This document shows positions 23,104 through 35,424 of a stretch of DNA of 64,000 nt, in pieces (positions within the stretch are counted from its first letter, which is position 1; every line of letters starts with the position of its first letter). The DNA is taken from assembly GCA_030248195.1 (NCBI GenBank), contig JASAND010018301.1:1-64000 (forward strand), given 5' to 3'. The DNA is from Trissonchulus latispiculum (taxonomy: Eukaryota; Nematoda; Enoplea; Enoplida; Ironidae). A program made the translations under genes and the position numbers. A model generated the notes under the pieces. It worked only from the letters and a program-made list of their open reading frames with translations. It did not search any database and was not told where the DNA came from.

Positions 23104-26060
23104 GTCTGGGAACATTCCGCTAGTCATCTTTCTCGTTATTTGCTGTATATCGATAAAAATAATTTGAAGCTTAATGCAGTTGCAATTCCTCACTGTGCCC
23201 GATGGAGGGATCTTCGAACACTTGCTTGCATTTTTAGTCGAAGCTAGAAATCTAATTTACAACCAGTTTTACGGATAGCTGGCTTGGGAAGGGGGTTTTA
23301 ACCTGGCCCGTGATCACTTTATTTGTCTTTATAACCTCCCAGTACTATTAAAATCCAGATTTTACTGTGATGACTCAGTGTTGTTTTGTATCTATCTATT
23401 GTAATCTGAAACCGTTTTAGCTTTCAAAAATTGTCAAGCTTTATGACTGAAATTTTTGTTAAATTGCCCACATTTATGTTTGAGCTGGGCCTGCTAAAAC
23501 AGTTTTATCTGTATGATTGTGGTCCAGTTCCAAATTTTGAAATTTTAAGCTAATCCTGTCCTACAGGCAGCTTGAAAAGAGTGTAAAGTAGAAGTTTCAA
23601 TTGGTTTGTTTGTTCAAATGTGAAGCCACATGTCTATTGTAGTAAAGTCTGGTTTTCCCCCGAATAAATCGTCGTTATTTTAATATCATTCATTTTGTCT
23701 TTGAAATAGATTACGTACCGGTTTAGCTCTGGGTGAAATTTTCAAATCTGCGAAATGTCACTTCTACATTTTGATTTGCGATGAAGTCGGCCAGCGCGAT
23801 TTTTGCCTGACTCAACGAAGGCTGCGCTTTTGCACTGATAGTCTCAAAGTAAGTGTACCCGGAATTTTTGTTTTTTTCAAGTATTCTGCACTTGTTGTCT
23901 TTCCCTGTAGGGTGGGTGTCTTTTAGAGGCAAAAAGGTGTTTTTGAAGAGTCTGCCAATCTGAAGTGTGAAGTTTTCGGTTCACCTGTTGTTTATTTCAA
24001 CACTTTTCGTGCTTGCATTTTAATCTTCTTTCCTTTGCTTTTCGTTTTTGTCTAGCTAAAAAAGTAGAACGGAAAGCCAAACTTTTTCTGCATTTATATA
24101 TCTCTGTGTAACAGCAAAATTGTGTTTCTTAGATGAAAAACTATTGCAGATTGCCTTAGCTCATGATAGACACTTAAAAATTGACATCTGCGAAGTTAAC
24201 TTTTTCAGATTGTTAGCATGATCTGAGGTTTTAGTTGTTGTGTTTGTTGTTGCTTTTGTGTTCAAGTCTTGGAATTTAGCGACTAAACAAAAGTTCTGCT
24301 TAGACACCCACATGAAGTTTTATGAAATCCTATCAAAGTTTGAGTCGGTGGCTAAAGCTTTGGAGTGGACTGGTCCTGGCACGGCTGTTGAAGTTACAGT
24401 GTCAGCCACTCTGAGATTATGTCTGTGCAGAATTCGTGTACTTTTTTGTACGTACAGTAAATCTGTATAATCATATAAATACACACACACAAATAAGCAA
24501 ACTAGTCAACATCCTACACGCAGTCTATGGGTGTGTGTATGTGTGCAATTTTCTGAAATTTTACATGATTTCACGTAGCGTCATCTTCACAGAAGAAATA
24601 CAGTCACGGTGATGGTGACTCGTTCGCTCGTTCTTTCATATACAGTTTCACTTTGCACTAAATCATCCATAGTAATGATCTTATCGATGCCAACTCTTGC
24701 ATACTATCCTAAATTTTCTATTCTTTAGGCCAGGTACCTACTGTAAAAGTTTCCAGTTTCAGACACTTTGAATTTCACTTTTCTGCTGAGCTGACTTTGC
24801 GCGCACCTGTGTCTTAATAAATCTAAGGTTAATAGATTGAACAGGTTGTTGAAACTTTTTTGAGATGAAAATGATTTTACATATTTTTCTAATATTGCTT
24901 TCCTGTTTCTTATTTGTTTGCGATGCGCCACGATTAAGAAAAGAATCCGGTTGCAGTGATTTTTGAAAATGGATTTGATATGGTTTTTTGTCTGGTGAAA
25001 AATACTTAGAAAATTAGTTCGGGCTCGTTCACTTTTGAGACTGGTATGATAAATTAAATCAACTAAAACACTGTTTTCCAAAAAGGCCTTCGGTTTTCAC
25101 AAAAACTCATAAATATAATTAATAGTTTTGAAAATTCATGATAGAAAATAAAGTGTGAGCTGTGAGTGAATCAAACGTTCAACACTTTTATTATCACGTG
25201 TATGCGACATGGAATTGTTTAGGTGTGAAAATTGACAAAATTAAATTATATGCCTGTGACCTAATTCAGAACAGAAATTTCTCGCTTTTTTGTGGTCCGA
25301 AAAAATGAACAACCATTTTTCAACTATCCATTCACTCATGAGAGGCGCTTCTGTCTGTGTACAATTGCATTTGTTGTGGTGAAAATTGTTAGGCGCGAGC
25401 TAATTTTCACCAGATAGACTTACTTTTGTTCGTTCCCCCGATAGTGGGGGTTTTCTGAGACTGGATAATCCTTGAAATTTGATTAAAATCTAAAGTTTTG
25501 CATGACCCATGAAAAAGTAGATGTCTACTTTTGTTGCTGCTGGTTTCATTTTTTCTACTTCCTCAAGCAGTTCAGACTGCAAAAGAGGCATAAGAATTGA
25601 TACAAAGCTTGCACAGCTTTATTTTGGTTTGATCACTTTTTTGCAATGACAGCTTTTCTTAGCCTCTGTGATTAACGTTGTATTACTGCACGTATAGCAA
25701 AAAATTACGTTTGTGAGTGGGATATATTATATATATTGTAAAAATGAAAGTCCATTTTTAAGCCAGACTTCGTAACTGCCAACCATTTATTTTCAACATT
25801 GCGTGCGCCTCTGTTAAACTTTGTTACTTTTTCTTGTCACGTAACTCAAGTGGCGTATCTATTCTCTCACCCTGTCTTTGTTAAATCCTCTCAACAAAAT
25901 AAATACTTTGTTCGTTTTTAGTATGCAAGAGTTGCATTCGTTTGATCAAACTAACGCTTTCATCCAAATTCGACGTCAACTCATATTTTATTGCTGCTAC
26001 TTTTATTGCTTCTTCATCGAGCAAGGAGCTAAGGACTCTATGCACTGAATGCTAATTCTG
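23104..26060. other. arm sequence between TTAA element and DNAJ, no gene assigned
   Basis: Mirror of 12,556-15,600. An open frame at 24,240-24,470 and another at 23,723-23,932 (minus) have partners in the left arm, but all amino-acid-level differences are replacements, so they are not called as genes. Confidence 0.5.
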
Positions 26061-26064
26061 CCCT

Positions 26065-26082
26065 TTATATAATTTTATAAAT
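26065..26082 (+). promoter_or_regulatory. TATA-like promoter of the right DNAJ gene
   Basis: TTATATAATTTTATAA lies 22-38 bp before the first ATG, as in the left copy. Transcription would start near 26,095-26,100, leaving almost no leader before the first ATG and about 55 bases before Met18. Confidence 0.45.
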
Positions 26083-26102
26083 CTTGGAAGCACTGCAGCG
26101 TC

Positions 26103-27116
26103 ATGATTGGTTTTTCAGAATTCTTTCCACTGAAATTGGACATTTTCCCGAGGATGAAAACGGTGGATTTTTACAATATTTTGGGCATCACGAGTGAAGC
26201 CACGGAGGAGGAGATCAAAAAGGCCTATCACAAGCTGGCCCTTCAGTATCATCCGGATAAAAATAATACCCCCGAAGCTGAAGAAAAGTTCAAATCTATC
26301 AATGAAGCCTACGAAACCCTATCAGACAAGGAGAAACGCCGAATCTACGATGACTATCAGAATGGTCGTTTACCGTTTGGGATCTTCTGCCCCCCGTTTC
26401 CGTCCGGTGACGTCCCACCCCCCGGGGGACCCCATCACCGGTTTCCTCCACCGCCCCACGGTCCTCCGGGTTCCGAATTCTTCCCGCATCGAATGCCCCG
26501 ATTTCCCCATCCTCCACGCGGGCCCCCGCCGCCTTTCAGCGCTAGTCAGAATTCACCAAAACTATCCAAGTGCCCGCCCACCATACGCGATCTGTTCCTG
26601 GATTTGGAAGAGCTTAAGTTTGGCTGCTCCAAAAAGGTCAAAGTTCAACGGAAAGTCGTGAAACCGAGCGGATCCTTCAAGGAAGAAACGAAGACTCTCA
26701 GTGTCACAATCGATGCCGGCGTCCGCCTTGGCTCCGGGATCGTCTATCCGAAGGAGGGCGATCAGCTGTCGAAGCGAGGCCCCAGTGATCTGGTTCTGGT
26801 GATTCGGGATCGTGAACATGAACACTTTCGTCGCCAAGGGATCCACCTACACTACATTGCCAGGATTTCCCTGATGGAGGCCCTCTGCGGATTCACTCGT
26901 GATATTCCAACCCTGATGCGAGATCAGCCTCTGAAATTCGCCAGCTCCGACCCAATCTCACCCAAAACCTTGAAGATTTTTCCGGGTCAGGGATTGCCGG
27001 ACCCGGACCAAAAGGATGTCTGTGGCGATCTGATTGTACACTTTGACATTAGCTTTCCAGACAAAGTTACTGATTCAATGAAACTGGCCTTGAAAGACGT
27101 ATTGAAAAATGTTTAA
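26103..27116 (+). CDS. DnaJ/Hsp40 co-chaperone, class B (type II), right copy
   Basis: Same architecture as the left copy: J domain with HPD at 50-52, a Pro/His-rich linker in place of Gly/Phe, two C-terminal client-binding domains, no zinc finger, no introns. Met18 codon at 26,154 is the likelier start. Against the left copy, read codon by codon, there are 14 silent and 5 replacement differences: K55N, S276P, A282S, E283D and M328L (left to right). K55N sits three residues after HPD in the J-domain loop. Codons 1-165 hold only 2 differences and codons 166-337 hold 17. Both frames are intact, which argues that both are functional or that the duplication and conversion are recent. It would recruit Hsp70 to clients in the cytosol or nucleus. 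Unlike typical retrocopies it keeps a promoter-like box, which was duplicated with the arm. Confidence 0.95.
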   Translation: MIGFSEFFPLKLDIFPRMKTVDFYNILGITSEATEEEIKKAYHKLALQYHPDKNNTPEAEEKFKSINEAYETLSDKEKRRIYDDYQNGRLPFGIFCPPFPSGDVPPPGGPHHRFPPPPHGPPGSEFFPHRMPRFPHPPRGPPPPFSASQNSPKLSKCPPTIRDLFLDLEELKFGCSKKVKVQRKVVKPSGSFKEETKTLSVTIDAGVRLGSGIVYPKEGDQLSKRGPSDLVLVIRDREHEHFRRQGIHLHYIARISLMEALCGFTRDIPTLMRDQPLKFASSDPISPKTLKIFPGQGLPDPDQKDVCGDLIVHFDISFPDKVTDSMKLALKDVLKNV

Positions 27117-27405
27117 ATTGCTCGCATTTATTTATGCTGTCGCTAAAAAATTGTAAATACATGCATTCGTGGGCTTTCGCTGACTGTTGCTTTTTACGAC
27201 TACAGCAATTTAAAGTATAGTACACTTGGGGCATGTGCAGTTGTGTGCAACCGATAACCTGCCTTTAGTTATTATGAGTTCAATCGTTGACAATGTAATG
27301 TAACAAAAATCGCTTTGTATGAAGGAGTGTTTTAATGGTCAGAAAAGGAACTTTTGTCTTTAAATGAACAAGGCAACCCCTAAAATAGGACTTACGTAAC
27401 CGTAG
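27117..27405. other. DNAJ 3' flank
   Basis: Mirror of 11,216-11,501. No canonical AATAAA was seen close to the stop on the coding strand in either arm, so the 3' end of the transcript is undefined. Confidence 0.4.
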
Positions 27406-27517
27406 CACACCCACTTCTTGAGTCAGAGCAAAAACTTTTTGAGTCATGATCCTTGGGTGTACTTATTGATCCGCCTCTTACTTTTGTGGATCCTTCCCGC
27501 GGATGAGATGCAGTGTT

Positions 27518-27642
<125 letters not shown>

Positions 27643-28011
27643 GTTTAATGCGTTTAATAAGTTTAACAATATTTAAGTTTATGTGCGTAATGTACAATTC
27701 AAAAAGAAAGCTGAATTTCTGATAATATTTTGCAGGAATCTGTTGACACGTCCAATTCATAGTAGTTCTGCGTAAATTACATTAAAGTATGGTCAACAAC
27801 GCTAGAACATTCTCGAAGAGCGGTCGAGAATTAGACTGGTCGGCCATTAACGTGTCTTCGGATTGTGTAAAAGTTACATAGGTCAGCGTTTTCGTTTTTT
27901 ATTTTTATAATTAGAAGGAATGCGGATTGTTTTTGATGAGTGGATCATGATGAAGAAGAATAAATTTGCAAACTTTCTGCAGACTATCTTTCCACGATTC
28001 GCAGCGCCACT

Positions 28012-28285
28012 TAGTGTTTTAGAACGGCCGGGTTCAATCGGCCGGCGGCCGGCCGCCGGCCACCGAACAGTGTCACCGGCCGGCCGCCGGCCAACGGCCG
28101 GCCGGCCGGCCGTTGGCCAACATCTGCTGTTCTGGTCAAATTGCTGTGTTAACTACAAATATTTGTGTTAAGCCGGCGGCCAGCCGCCGGCCGAACGGCC
28201 AGACACAGCCGGGCCGGCCACCGGCTCAAAAACCGCCGGCCGGCCGGCGGCCGGCCGCCTGCTTCCCGGCCGTTCTAAAACACTA
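28012..28285. mobile_element. hAT-like MITE, extremely GC-rich (CCGGCC repeats)
   Basis: Ends TAGTGTTTTAGAACGGCCGG and its complement are flanked by gcgccact / gcgccacc (28,004-28,011 and 28,286-28,293), an 8-bp target duplication with one mismatch. The left arm lacks the element near 10,755. The interior is mostly GCCGGC/GGCCGG words, in sharp contrast to the AT-rich surroundings. Confidence 0.85.
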
Positions 28286-29149
28286 GCGCCACCCTCCCGC
28301 ACAAACTTTAAACTTGGATTTCGGGAAATAATCCAGAAAAGTAAGAGGTGAATCAGAAAGTAACTCCACCCTAGGTTCATGACTCAATAGGTCTTGACTT
28401 TGATTCAAAACGTGGGTGAGCTACGTTAAAATATATAATCGTACGTAGCTCGTAGTTTGCATTACTTTTCGATAAAATTTGTTTAAAAATGCGTCACAAA
28501 TTTTAGCTGGGCAACCAACTTATATAGTAAATTAAATTTGCTAGTGGCCAACGTCTCATCAAGATCAATCCATTCTAGTCCGTCAGCAAAATTAAAAAAT
28601 TATCGCGGATCGGAGCTAATCGATTGGTAAAACCTATTTTGAATTAAGTTTAATAAAGTTGATGCATAATCAACCACAGCAGACGCATAAAACTGCAAGA
28701 TTCCAGCTGGTCGTGGTTGGCTAATCCAATAGCTAAACAACGGTCAAGGGCTTTCGGCCAACCAACCAACAGTCAACGGCCAACCAGTTGGCAGTTGGCT
28801 CCTGTCGTATGCTACCTTTTAACCCATGCTAGATGATTAGAAGTTTTCCTGTTTCCGGATTTATAGCCGTTAGCTTTCGTTACTTTGTGTGCTCTACTTC
28901 ACAGATGGAACCAGGTCAGCGGCTCAGTTCGGGTCAAAGCTTCGGCACGGTCTTGACCCGGTTTTCTGAATTCACCACAAATTTTAGAAATTTTTTGCTT
29001 GCCAAGCTAAACTATTAGCCTAAATTTTTGTTCGAGATGCAGCATAAATTTGCTTTTTTCTTATATTTTACGCTGGACTGCGGCAACCTAAATTTCAGAA
29101 TAAATGCGGAATAGCTGAACATTAAGTCTTATTTTTGAATGGAGAACTA

Positions 29150-30724
29150 AAGTCTGACCAAAAAATCTTGGAACCGAACAGTCAGCACTAGTCCTGAGTT
29201 ATCCTTTGAAGGTAGCCTATATAAAGTATATATTTTTAGAATCCTCAGGAGGAGGACATTCCGATAAACCCATCATAACCGGTCTATATCCGGTTACCGG
29301 ATACTAAATCGATAAAAACGCTTCAGATTCGGAAGAAAAATGCTAATTAATTCATACTCTAGTATATTGGTCCTTGGCTCAAAACATTTCCGAAAATCGG
29401 GTCACATCCGGTCCATGTCCGGTAACCGGATGCACAGGTCACAAAAACTGTACAGCAAGATGGGTAGGTCGTACAGTTTCGCTGATTGGATTTTTGGATT
29501 CCTCGGGTCGAAATTAGTCTGTATCCAAAATTTTGTCCGGTTTTGACCAAAATTGCGTGATCTATGGTCGTATCCGGTTCGCAAAAAACCGGAAAAAACT
29601 GTTTCCGGCCTGGTGCTCGGAACCGCGGATTAAAAATGTTCCCTTTTGGCACAATGAATGTTTGGGAGGCTACTTTCATTTTACCGGTGTCAAAGCAATC
29701 GAATATCCGGTCCATTTCCGGTTCTGAGCTTTGAAATTTGAGATTTCATGGGCTATTATCTCAGTATCCGGTTGGTTCGGAAGTCAAATTATTGTATTAA
29801 AATTATATTTGGTCTATCCCTAACCAACACCAACCTCAAATTACTTCATATCTGCTGTAAATTTTGAATGGCAGCGTTTTAAAAATGGTTCAAAAATAGG
29901 TTATATTGCATGCGAGAAAGCTAAGCGTATGGGATCAAATCCCATGTCCGGTTTAACAAATAGACAAAACAAACAAAAATCACCCATTTTTAAAACGCCG
30001 CCATTCAAAAAATACAGCAGATATGAAGTAATTTGAGTCGGTGTTGGTTAGGGATAGCCCAAATAATCATTTTAATGAAATAATTTAACTTCCGGACCCC
30101 CGGAAACTCAGATAATAGCCCACGAATTCTCAAATTTCAAAGCTCGGAACCGGAAATGTACCCGATATTTGATTGCTTTAACACCGGTAAAATGAAAGTA
30201 GCCTCCCAAACATTCATTGTGCCAAAAGGGAACATTTTTAATCCCGCGGTTCCGAGCACCAGGCCGGAAAAACAGTTTTTTCCGGTTTTTTGCGAACCGG
30301 ATACGACCATAGATCACGCAATTTTGGTCCAAACCGGACAAAATTTTGGATACAGACTAATTTCGACCAGAGGAATTCAAAAATCCAATCAGCGAAACTG
30401 TACGACCTACCCATCTTGCTGTACAGTTTTTGTGACCTGTGCATCCGGTTACCGGACATGGACCGGATGTGACCCGATTTTCGGAAATGTTTTGAGCCAA
30501 GGACCAATATACTAGAGTATGAATTAATTAGCATTTTTCTTCCGAATCTGAAGCGTTTTTATCGATTTAGTATCCGGTAACCGGATATATACCGGATATG
30601 ATGGGTTTATCGGAATCTCCTCCTCCTGAGGATTCTAAAAATATATACTTTATATAGGCTACCTTCAAAGGATAACTCAGGACTGGTGCTGACTGTTCGG
30701 TTCCAAGATTTTTTGGTCAGACTT
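29150..30724. mobile_element. foldback transposon flanked by TA, about 740-bp inverted repeats
   Basis: Ends AAGTCTGACCAAAAAATC and its complement, flanked by TA (29,148-29,149 and 30,725-30,726). The left arm at about 7755 has a single TA at the matching site (ctactactttt in plus orientation), so this is a clean TA duplication. The inverted repeats meet around a loop of roughly 100 bp near 29,890-29,985. Open frames of about 60-119 aa appear twice because of the inverted copies and have no recognisable domain. TA targeting suggests the Tc1/mariner group, but the ends are not typical. Confidence 0.85.
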
Positions 30725-31165
30725 TAGTAGTTTGCAATTTGTATAGTCGTCTGCTATGCAGCCACTATTCCTAAACATTTTAAGTGCAGTCCACGCCACG
30801 CGGTAAGTCTTGAGCATTTTCGCAGCTTGAGGTTATTTTAATCTGTCTGTCTCTCTAACAGATTACTGTTAGCTTTATCAGGTTCATGGTTATTGTCTAA
30901 ATTTATTCAGTACGATATGATTTGCAGACTATTTTTGCAACCAAGCCAAGGTATAAATGTTGAAGATAAGTGAACAATGTACGCAATACAAAATAATTCC
31001 TTATTTTTGGACTAGTTACTCAATACTCATATTAGACCACGCAAATGTTCGCAGACCGATAGATTATTAGGTCTTATTATTTACAAAAACCTAGAGCAAA
31101 CATGTCATAGTTATCCTTTTCGGGGTGATGATGGAACATGGAAGCCAAAAATTGAGCTTTCTAAG

Positions 31166-31744
31166 GCGAAATAAAAGTCTAGGGTCAAGTCTAAGTGGCC
31201 CGGTTCCATCACTGCTCTACATTTAGCCCTCCTGGAGCCTGACTGCAGTAAGCATGGAAAAAACTGGATGTATTCTAATTGTAGGATTTGGTACAGCTTT
31301 GTGTACTGGTGGTGGATTTCTTTTGTGTAAATTTGACCTGTACAAGCTACAATTCTTTATGAAAGTAGATGAAACTTCTCAAATATGTTATCTTGGTAGT
31401 CTTTAACATTCTAGGGCCAGCCCCGCATTTTTAGGTAAAAAGATAAGAAAGTTTCGGTTTTTGGCATTACACCCTCAGTAGGTAGTCCATACAACGGATA
31501 GGCCATTTTTGCTTTTACAACTATGAAAATTTGGTAAAAAGTAAAGATTGCAAAGTTCGTTTTCATGTGTGTGTGATTTTGAAACTAAAGAAATAAATTC
31601 AAACAAAAGTAAGTTAATTTCGAGGACATCATAATTTCATGCAAAAAAGAACGAAATTGACCGTGCACAATATATTTCCCCATCCCTCCATATCCAACCT
31701 CTGACCATGGCGGCTTCCTCCGGATGATTTGGCCCATTTGGATA
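31166..31744. other. no gene; contains a diverged foldback-repeat remnant
   Basis: Outside the palindrome. At about 31,385-31,510 the words gggccagccc..catttttaggtaaaaagataagaaagttt resemble the 8297-type foldback repeat at about 8815-8950, so this is an old relative. Nothing else is recognised. Confidence 0.5.
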
Positions 31745-32182
31745 TAGATGATGACGAGCCGGACTTCTCCGGCTCGGCTTGGCTCGGCACGCGAAAAAAT
31801 GAGTTTGGCTCGGCTCGGCTCGGCTCGCGGTCATACCCGGCTCGGCTCGGCTCGGGAAGATTTTGAAAGTGGGTCGGCTCGGCTCGGCTCGCCAAGCTTG
31901 AAATTCGCTTGGAAGGTATTAAGAAAGCTAAAGAAAATTTAAAATTAGGATGCAAAATTGAAAACTAAAAACAGTCTTCACTGATGGTCATTCTGTTTGA
32001 AGAAGTTCTGAAATATGAGAGGGAAATTTGGTCGAATTCCGATTTTTGGTTTGGGTCAGCTCGGCTCGGCTCGGCTCGGAGTTTCAATTCTCCGGCTCGG
32101 CTCGGCTCGGGAGACATTGTTGCCGGCTCGGCTCGGCTCGGCTCGGCCCGAGCCGAGCCGCGAGCCAAAATCCTCATCTCTA
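31745..32182. mobile_element. hAT-like element with GCTCGG arrays
   Basis: The left end TAGATGATGACGAGCCGG and the right end, in complement TAGAGATGAGGATTTTGGCT, bracket two dense GGCTCGGCTCGG arrays (about 31,768-31,893 and 32,056-32,170) around a 160-bp AT-rich middle. TAGAGATG-type ends suggest hAT. No matching 8-bp target duplication is visible. The repeats create spurious open frames on both strands. Confidence 0.6.
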
Positions 32183-32920
32183 ATGTCTTTCTTGGAAATG
32201 TAGTGACCGAAAATGAAGAAAATTCCCTTCCTTAAATATTGGTTGAACTAATTTGCATAAGACGAAAATGCCGAATTTCTAATCATATTCGTTCTGAAGT
32301 TCTTAGACTTTTATAAACAGGGAAATTTCCACACAACCGTCGCTAGGTTAAGTGAGTCAGTACGTCAAAAACGATTTTGGGGTCAAATGTTCATTTTTTT
32401 AGAAAATCAGTTTTTTAAATACCTGCCAAATCATACGGACTAGGGTTGGTTTTTTCCGGAAAAAAAGATTGCCGGAAACTACCTTTTCACATTTTTTCTA
32501 TATTTTTCCTTTTTTCCGATCACCCCAAAATTACCCAATGTGTTAAAAGCTGCGCTATTTCATGTTTCTATAGGTATGCATTATAAGCCGTTTTCAGTTT
32601 TCACCATATTCAATAGCCCCGCAATTACCTCAACAAGCGCTTAAATGGTTCCAGTATTGATTACAGGAATCAAATGTTTTCAGCAAACGAAATATACTTT
32701 TTAGCTAACTGCAGGTGAGTTCTGTATACTTTGACGCTCCTACTAGACCTGAACTTTCACTTCTTAAAGTACACAATATCAAACATTTTAACAGTTTTGG
32801 GTTGAACACTCCACTGTTAGGCATAGAATTAATAACTGTACCTAGGTTGCTCTATCGTATATGTGTTACGGGCAAATGCATAAGTCTGACATTTAAAGTA
32901 AGTTCCCGAGCAATAAGATA
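32183..32920. other. no gene recognised
   Basis: AT-rich. The stretch tagggttggttttttccgga at about 32,442 looks like the start of another TAG-initiated element with TTTTCCGG words, but no partner end was found. Confidence 0.4.
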
Positions 32921-32921
32921 A

Positions 32922-33405
32922 TTAATAATAATTAATAAGATAATAAGATAAGCATGCACCCAGGCAGATAGCGAAACTCCACTTCTTCTTCTTCTTCTTC
33001 TTCTTCTGTGGCGGCCGGCGGACCAATCCATATCGGGAGTCTCCGCCTCCAAGCCCAGCACACGTCTTAGCAATGGGGTAAAAAGGGGAAGCCTGGAATA
33101 GGCCAAGATAGGGACAGCGGAGAAATGGCATATTGGACCCACAAGCTAGGTAGCATAATTTAGGGACCGGAGGCTTCCAACTCCAACATGACTGAGGATA
33201 AAACAGGACGATATACCATTCGTCCGGACAATCAGCCGTGCCCCGCGATGTTAGAATCCATTTGGCACGTTGGCCAGGCGGCGGCAGGAAGCACGTAGAA
33301 AGATAATCGCCAACTGCATCGACCGCAGCATGAAAGAAATCTCCAACCGGACGCGGATTTTTCTGCTCCCCAAACTCCATTTCAACTCCAACAGCTCTCT
33401 ATGAG
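32922..33405 (-). mobile_element. probable retroposon 3' part with (GAA)n tail, containing a 152-aa open frame
   Basis: Read on the minus strand, a GC-richer segment runs from about 33,405 to a (GAA)n repeat at 32,980-33,005 and then (TTATC)-like AT-rich DNA. The open frame 33,380-32,922 starts with Met and has no stop, but its last third is encoded by the GAA repeat (a run of Lys) and the rest matches no domain I recognise. A GC-rich body ending in a short-period tail suggests a LINE or SINE 3' end. It could also be a small unknown gene. Confidence 0.4.
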
Positions 33406-33750
33406 GGGCAAATGCTTAAGTTAACTATATGCCCAAAATTGGGGGCAGATGCATAAAGTCATCAGTATGTCGTTTTATTTATCTGTTTTGTTGGTGTATG
33501 AATTTATCTGCATTCTAGAAGACTGTTTATAAGAAAACGTTATTAGCCTTAGCCATATATATTACGAGTTCCTAAAACAAGTTTTATGGTTTCTTGATGT
33601 AAAATATATATTGTGCTATTTAGCTATCAAAGTTAAATTTTAGATTTCGGCTGGTTTTTCCATAATTGAATGCAAATTCACTGCAAAATGTCCAAGCATT
33701 ATTTTTACACAAAACATTATCCTTACACAAAATTTAACAACAGAAACCTT
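33406..33750. other. no feature recognised
   Basis: AT-rich sequence with no supported gene or repeat. Confidence 0.4.
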
Positions 33751-35329
33751 TAAGGTGCCGATGTGGATCGGATCGGATCGGCAGCCAAAATGACCTACCG
33801 ATCCGATCCGCCAATTGGGTGGCGATCCGATCCGATCCGATCCGATCCACCCCCGGATCGGACCGATCCGATCCGTTCCGATCCGACCATAATTTTAATT
33901 TTCAATTGTAGACACTTAAACTGCTATACCTTCCCGTTTTCCATTATTTTGCAAAAGTTTTGATCAAACTTCGCATCGGAATCTTATTGAATTATTCTGA
34001 AAGTCCGTATCAGAAACTTCAGCTGCTGAATGCTGTGTAGTTACTTTAAAAACCTTGCTTGGTAGTTCAACATCTAGTGAGGACTATATAAAAAAGATAA
34101 AACGTTGAAGAAACTAGGGTGTAAGACCAAAAATAGGCGTACAAACTTTGGTTATTTATTGGAAGCTTAAGAATACATTTATAGTTTTACAGATTTATAG
34201 GCACTGTATATATATATTTTCAAAATCGTTCGGAAAGGAAATCAGGAAACATTTAAAATCAGGAGAAAATTTGGAATCCCGGATTTTATTCACGAAAAAT
34301 CTAAAATATTCAATGATTTGCTAAAATTTATGCTAATTGGAAATTTTATTTCCGTTATCAAATAGAGCTGGTTCCGCGGCGTATATAATTTTGCTCTTAC
34401 AACCGTACATTAACATATATACATTAACACGGGGTCCAATTCTGGGGGAGGTGTCTTCCCCGACTCTGGCGAAGCGAAGGGTTTACCTATCACTGAAAAT
34501 TCCAAAAATTTTAAAAAGGTTTACCCCGAAATATGCAAAATTGACAAAGTTTCAACATCCTTGGCCAAGATAAGTTAAAAGTGAAGATTTTTGAGAAAAT
34601 CATTAAAATTTGCTGAAACATTAGCAATTTTTGGTAAAAATTGCTTAGGGGTCTACCTTTTCCGTCTCGGCGAGGTGCCTACCCGTTTTTTGTAGTTCTG
34701 ATGGTGTCTGCAGTCTGCACCCATTCATTCACCCCCCCCCCACCTTATCCTATGCTTGCAACCTTTGCAACCAATTATGCACCTAATGTTCGGAATTTTT
34801 GGTTTTTCAAAATTTCCGGATTTTAATTTCTTTAATTCTCACAACATGGTTATCATTTAAAATTTCTTTAATAGAAAACATACCAGAATAAGCACACTCT
34901 CGGCAGTCAGCGTCACTGAATTTAAAATGCGGAGCGGACTGTGCAAAAAATAATTAGCAGAAAATATCAGAGAGCCATCCCATTGGACTGTTTTAACATA
35001 TGCAGACAAAAATTATATATTTGCACAGAGAAAGAAAGTAAAGCAAAACGTTAACATCAAAAAATTCACATTATATAACAACGAAAAATTCAACAATTGA
35101 ACAAAATTCAGATAAAAAATTTTGATAATTTCTTTGAAGAAATTTTGTAATGTTGTAAAAATTGGTACAAACTTCCGAATTTTGCCTCATTTGCCGGATC
35201 GGCGATCCGGAAAAATCAAGCCGATCCGATCCGGCCGATCCGATCCGAAAATTTGTCGATCCGATCCGATCCGATCCGACCCCGGATCGGTCGATCCGAT
35301 CCGATCCGCCGATCCGATCCACATCACAG
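33751..35329. mobile_element. hAT-like element with GATCGGATCC arrays
   Basis: Ends carry gatgtggatcggatcggat at about 33,759 and its complement at about 35,325, each followed inward by 80-130 bp of GATCGG/GATCCG words. The 1.3-kb interior has no transposase. It includes 34,240-34,400, which is related to the inverted-repeat family at 46,296. Target duplication is unclear. Confidence 0.65.
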
Positions 35330-35424
35330 TTCCTGTCGCAAGCAGACGCGCGTCGACGCGCTTATGGAAGCGTCTGCATGCGTTCGTGAGCATGAATTCG
35401 TTATAACTGATTTTAAACGGTTAA

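Noticed and set aside
23723..23932. Open frame (69 aa, minus) with a left-arm partner at about 14,880-15,000
   Set aside because: Differences are replacements only, and the N-terminal part is disrupted by an A-rich insertion in the left arm.
24725..25081. 118-aa open frame in the right arm (minus)
   Set aside because: The left-arm equivalent (about 13,540-13,900) appears to carry a stop (cactag in place of caccag), so the frame is not conserved.
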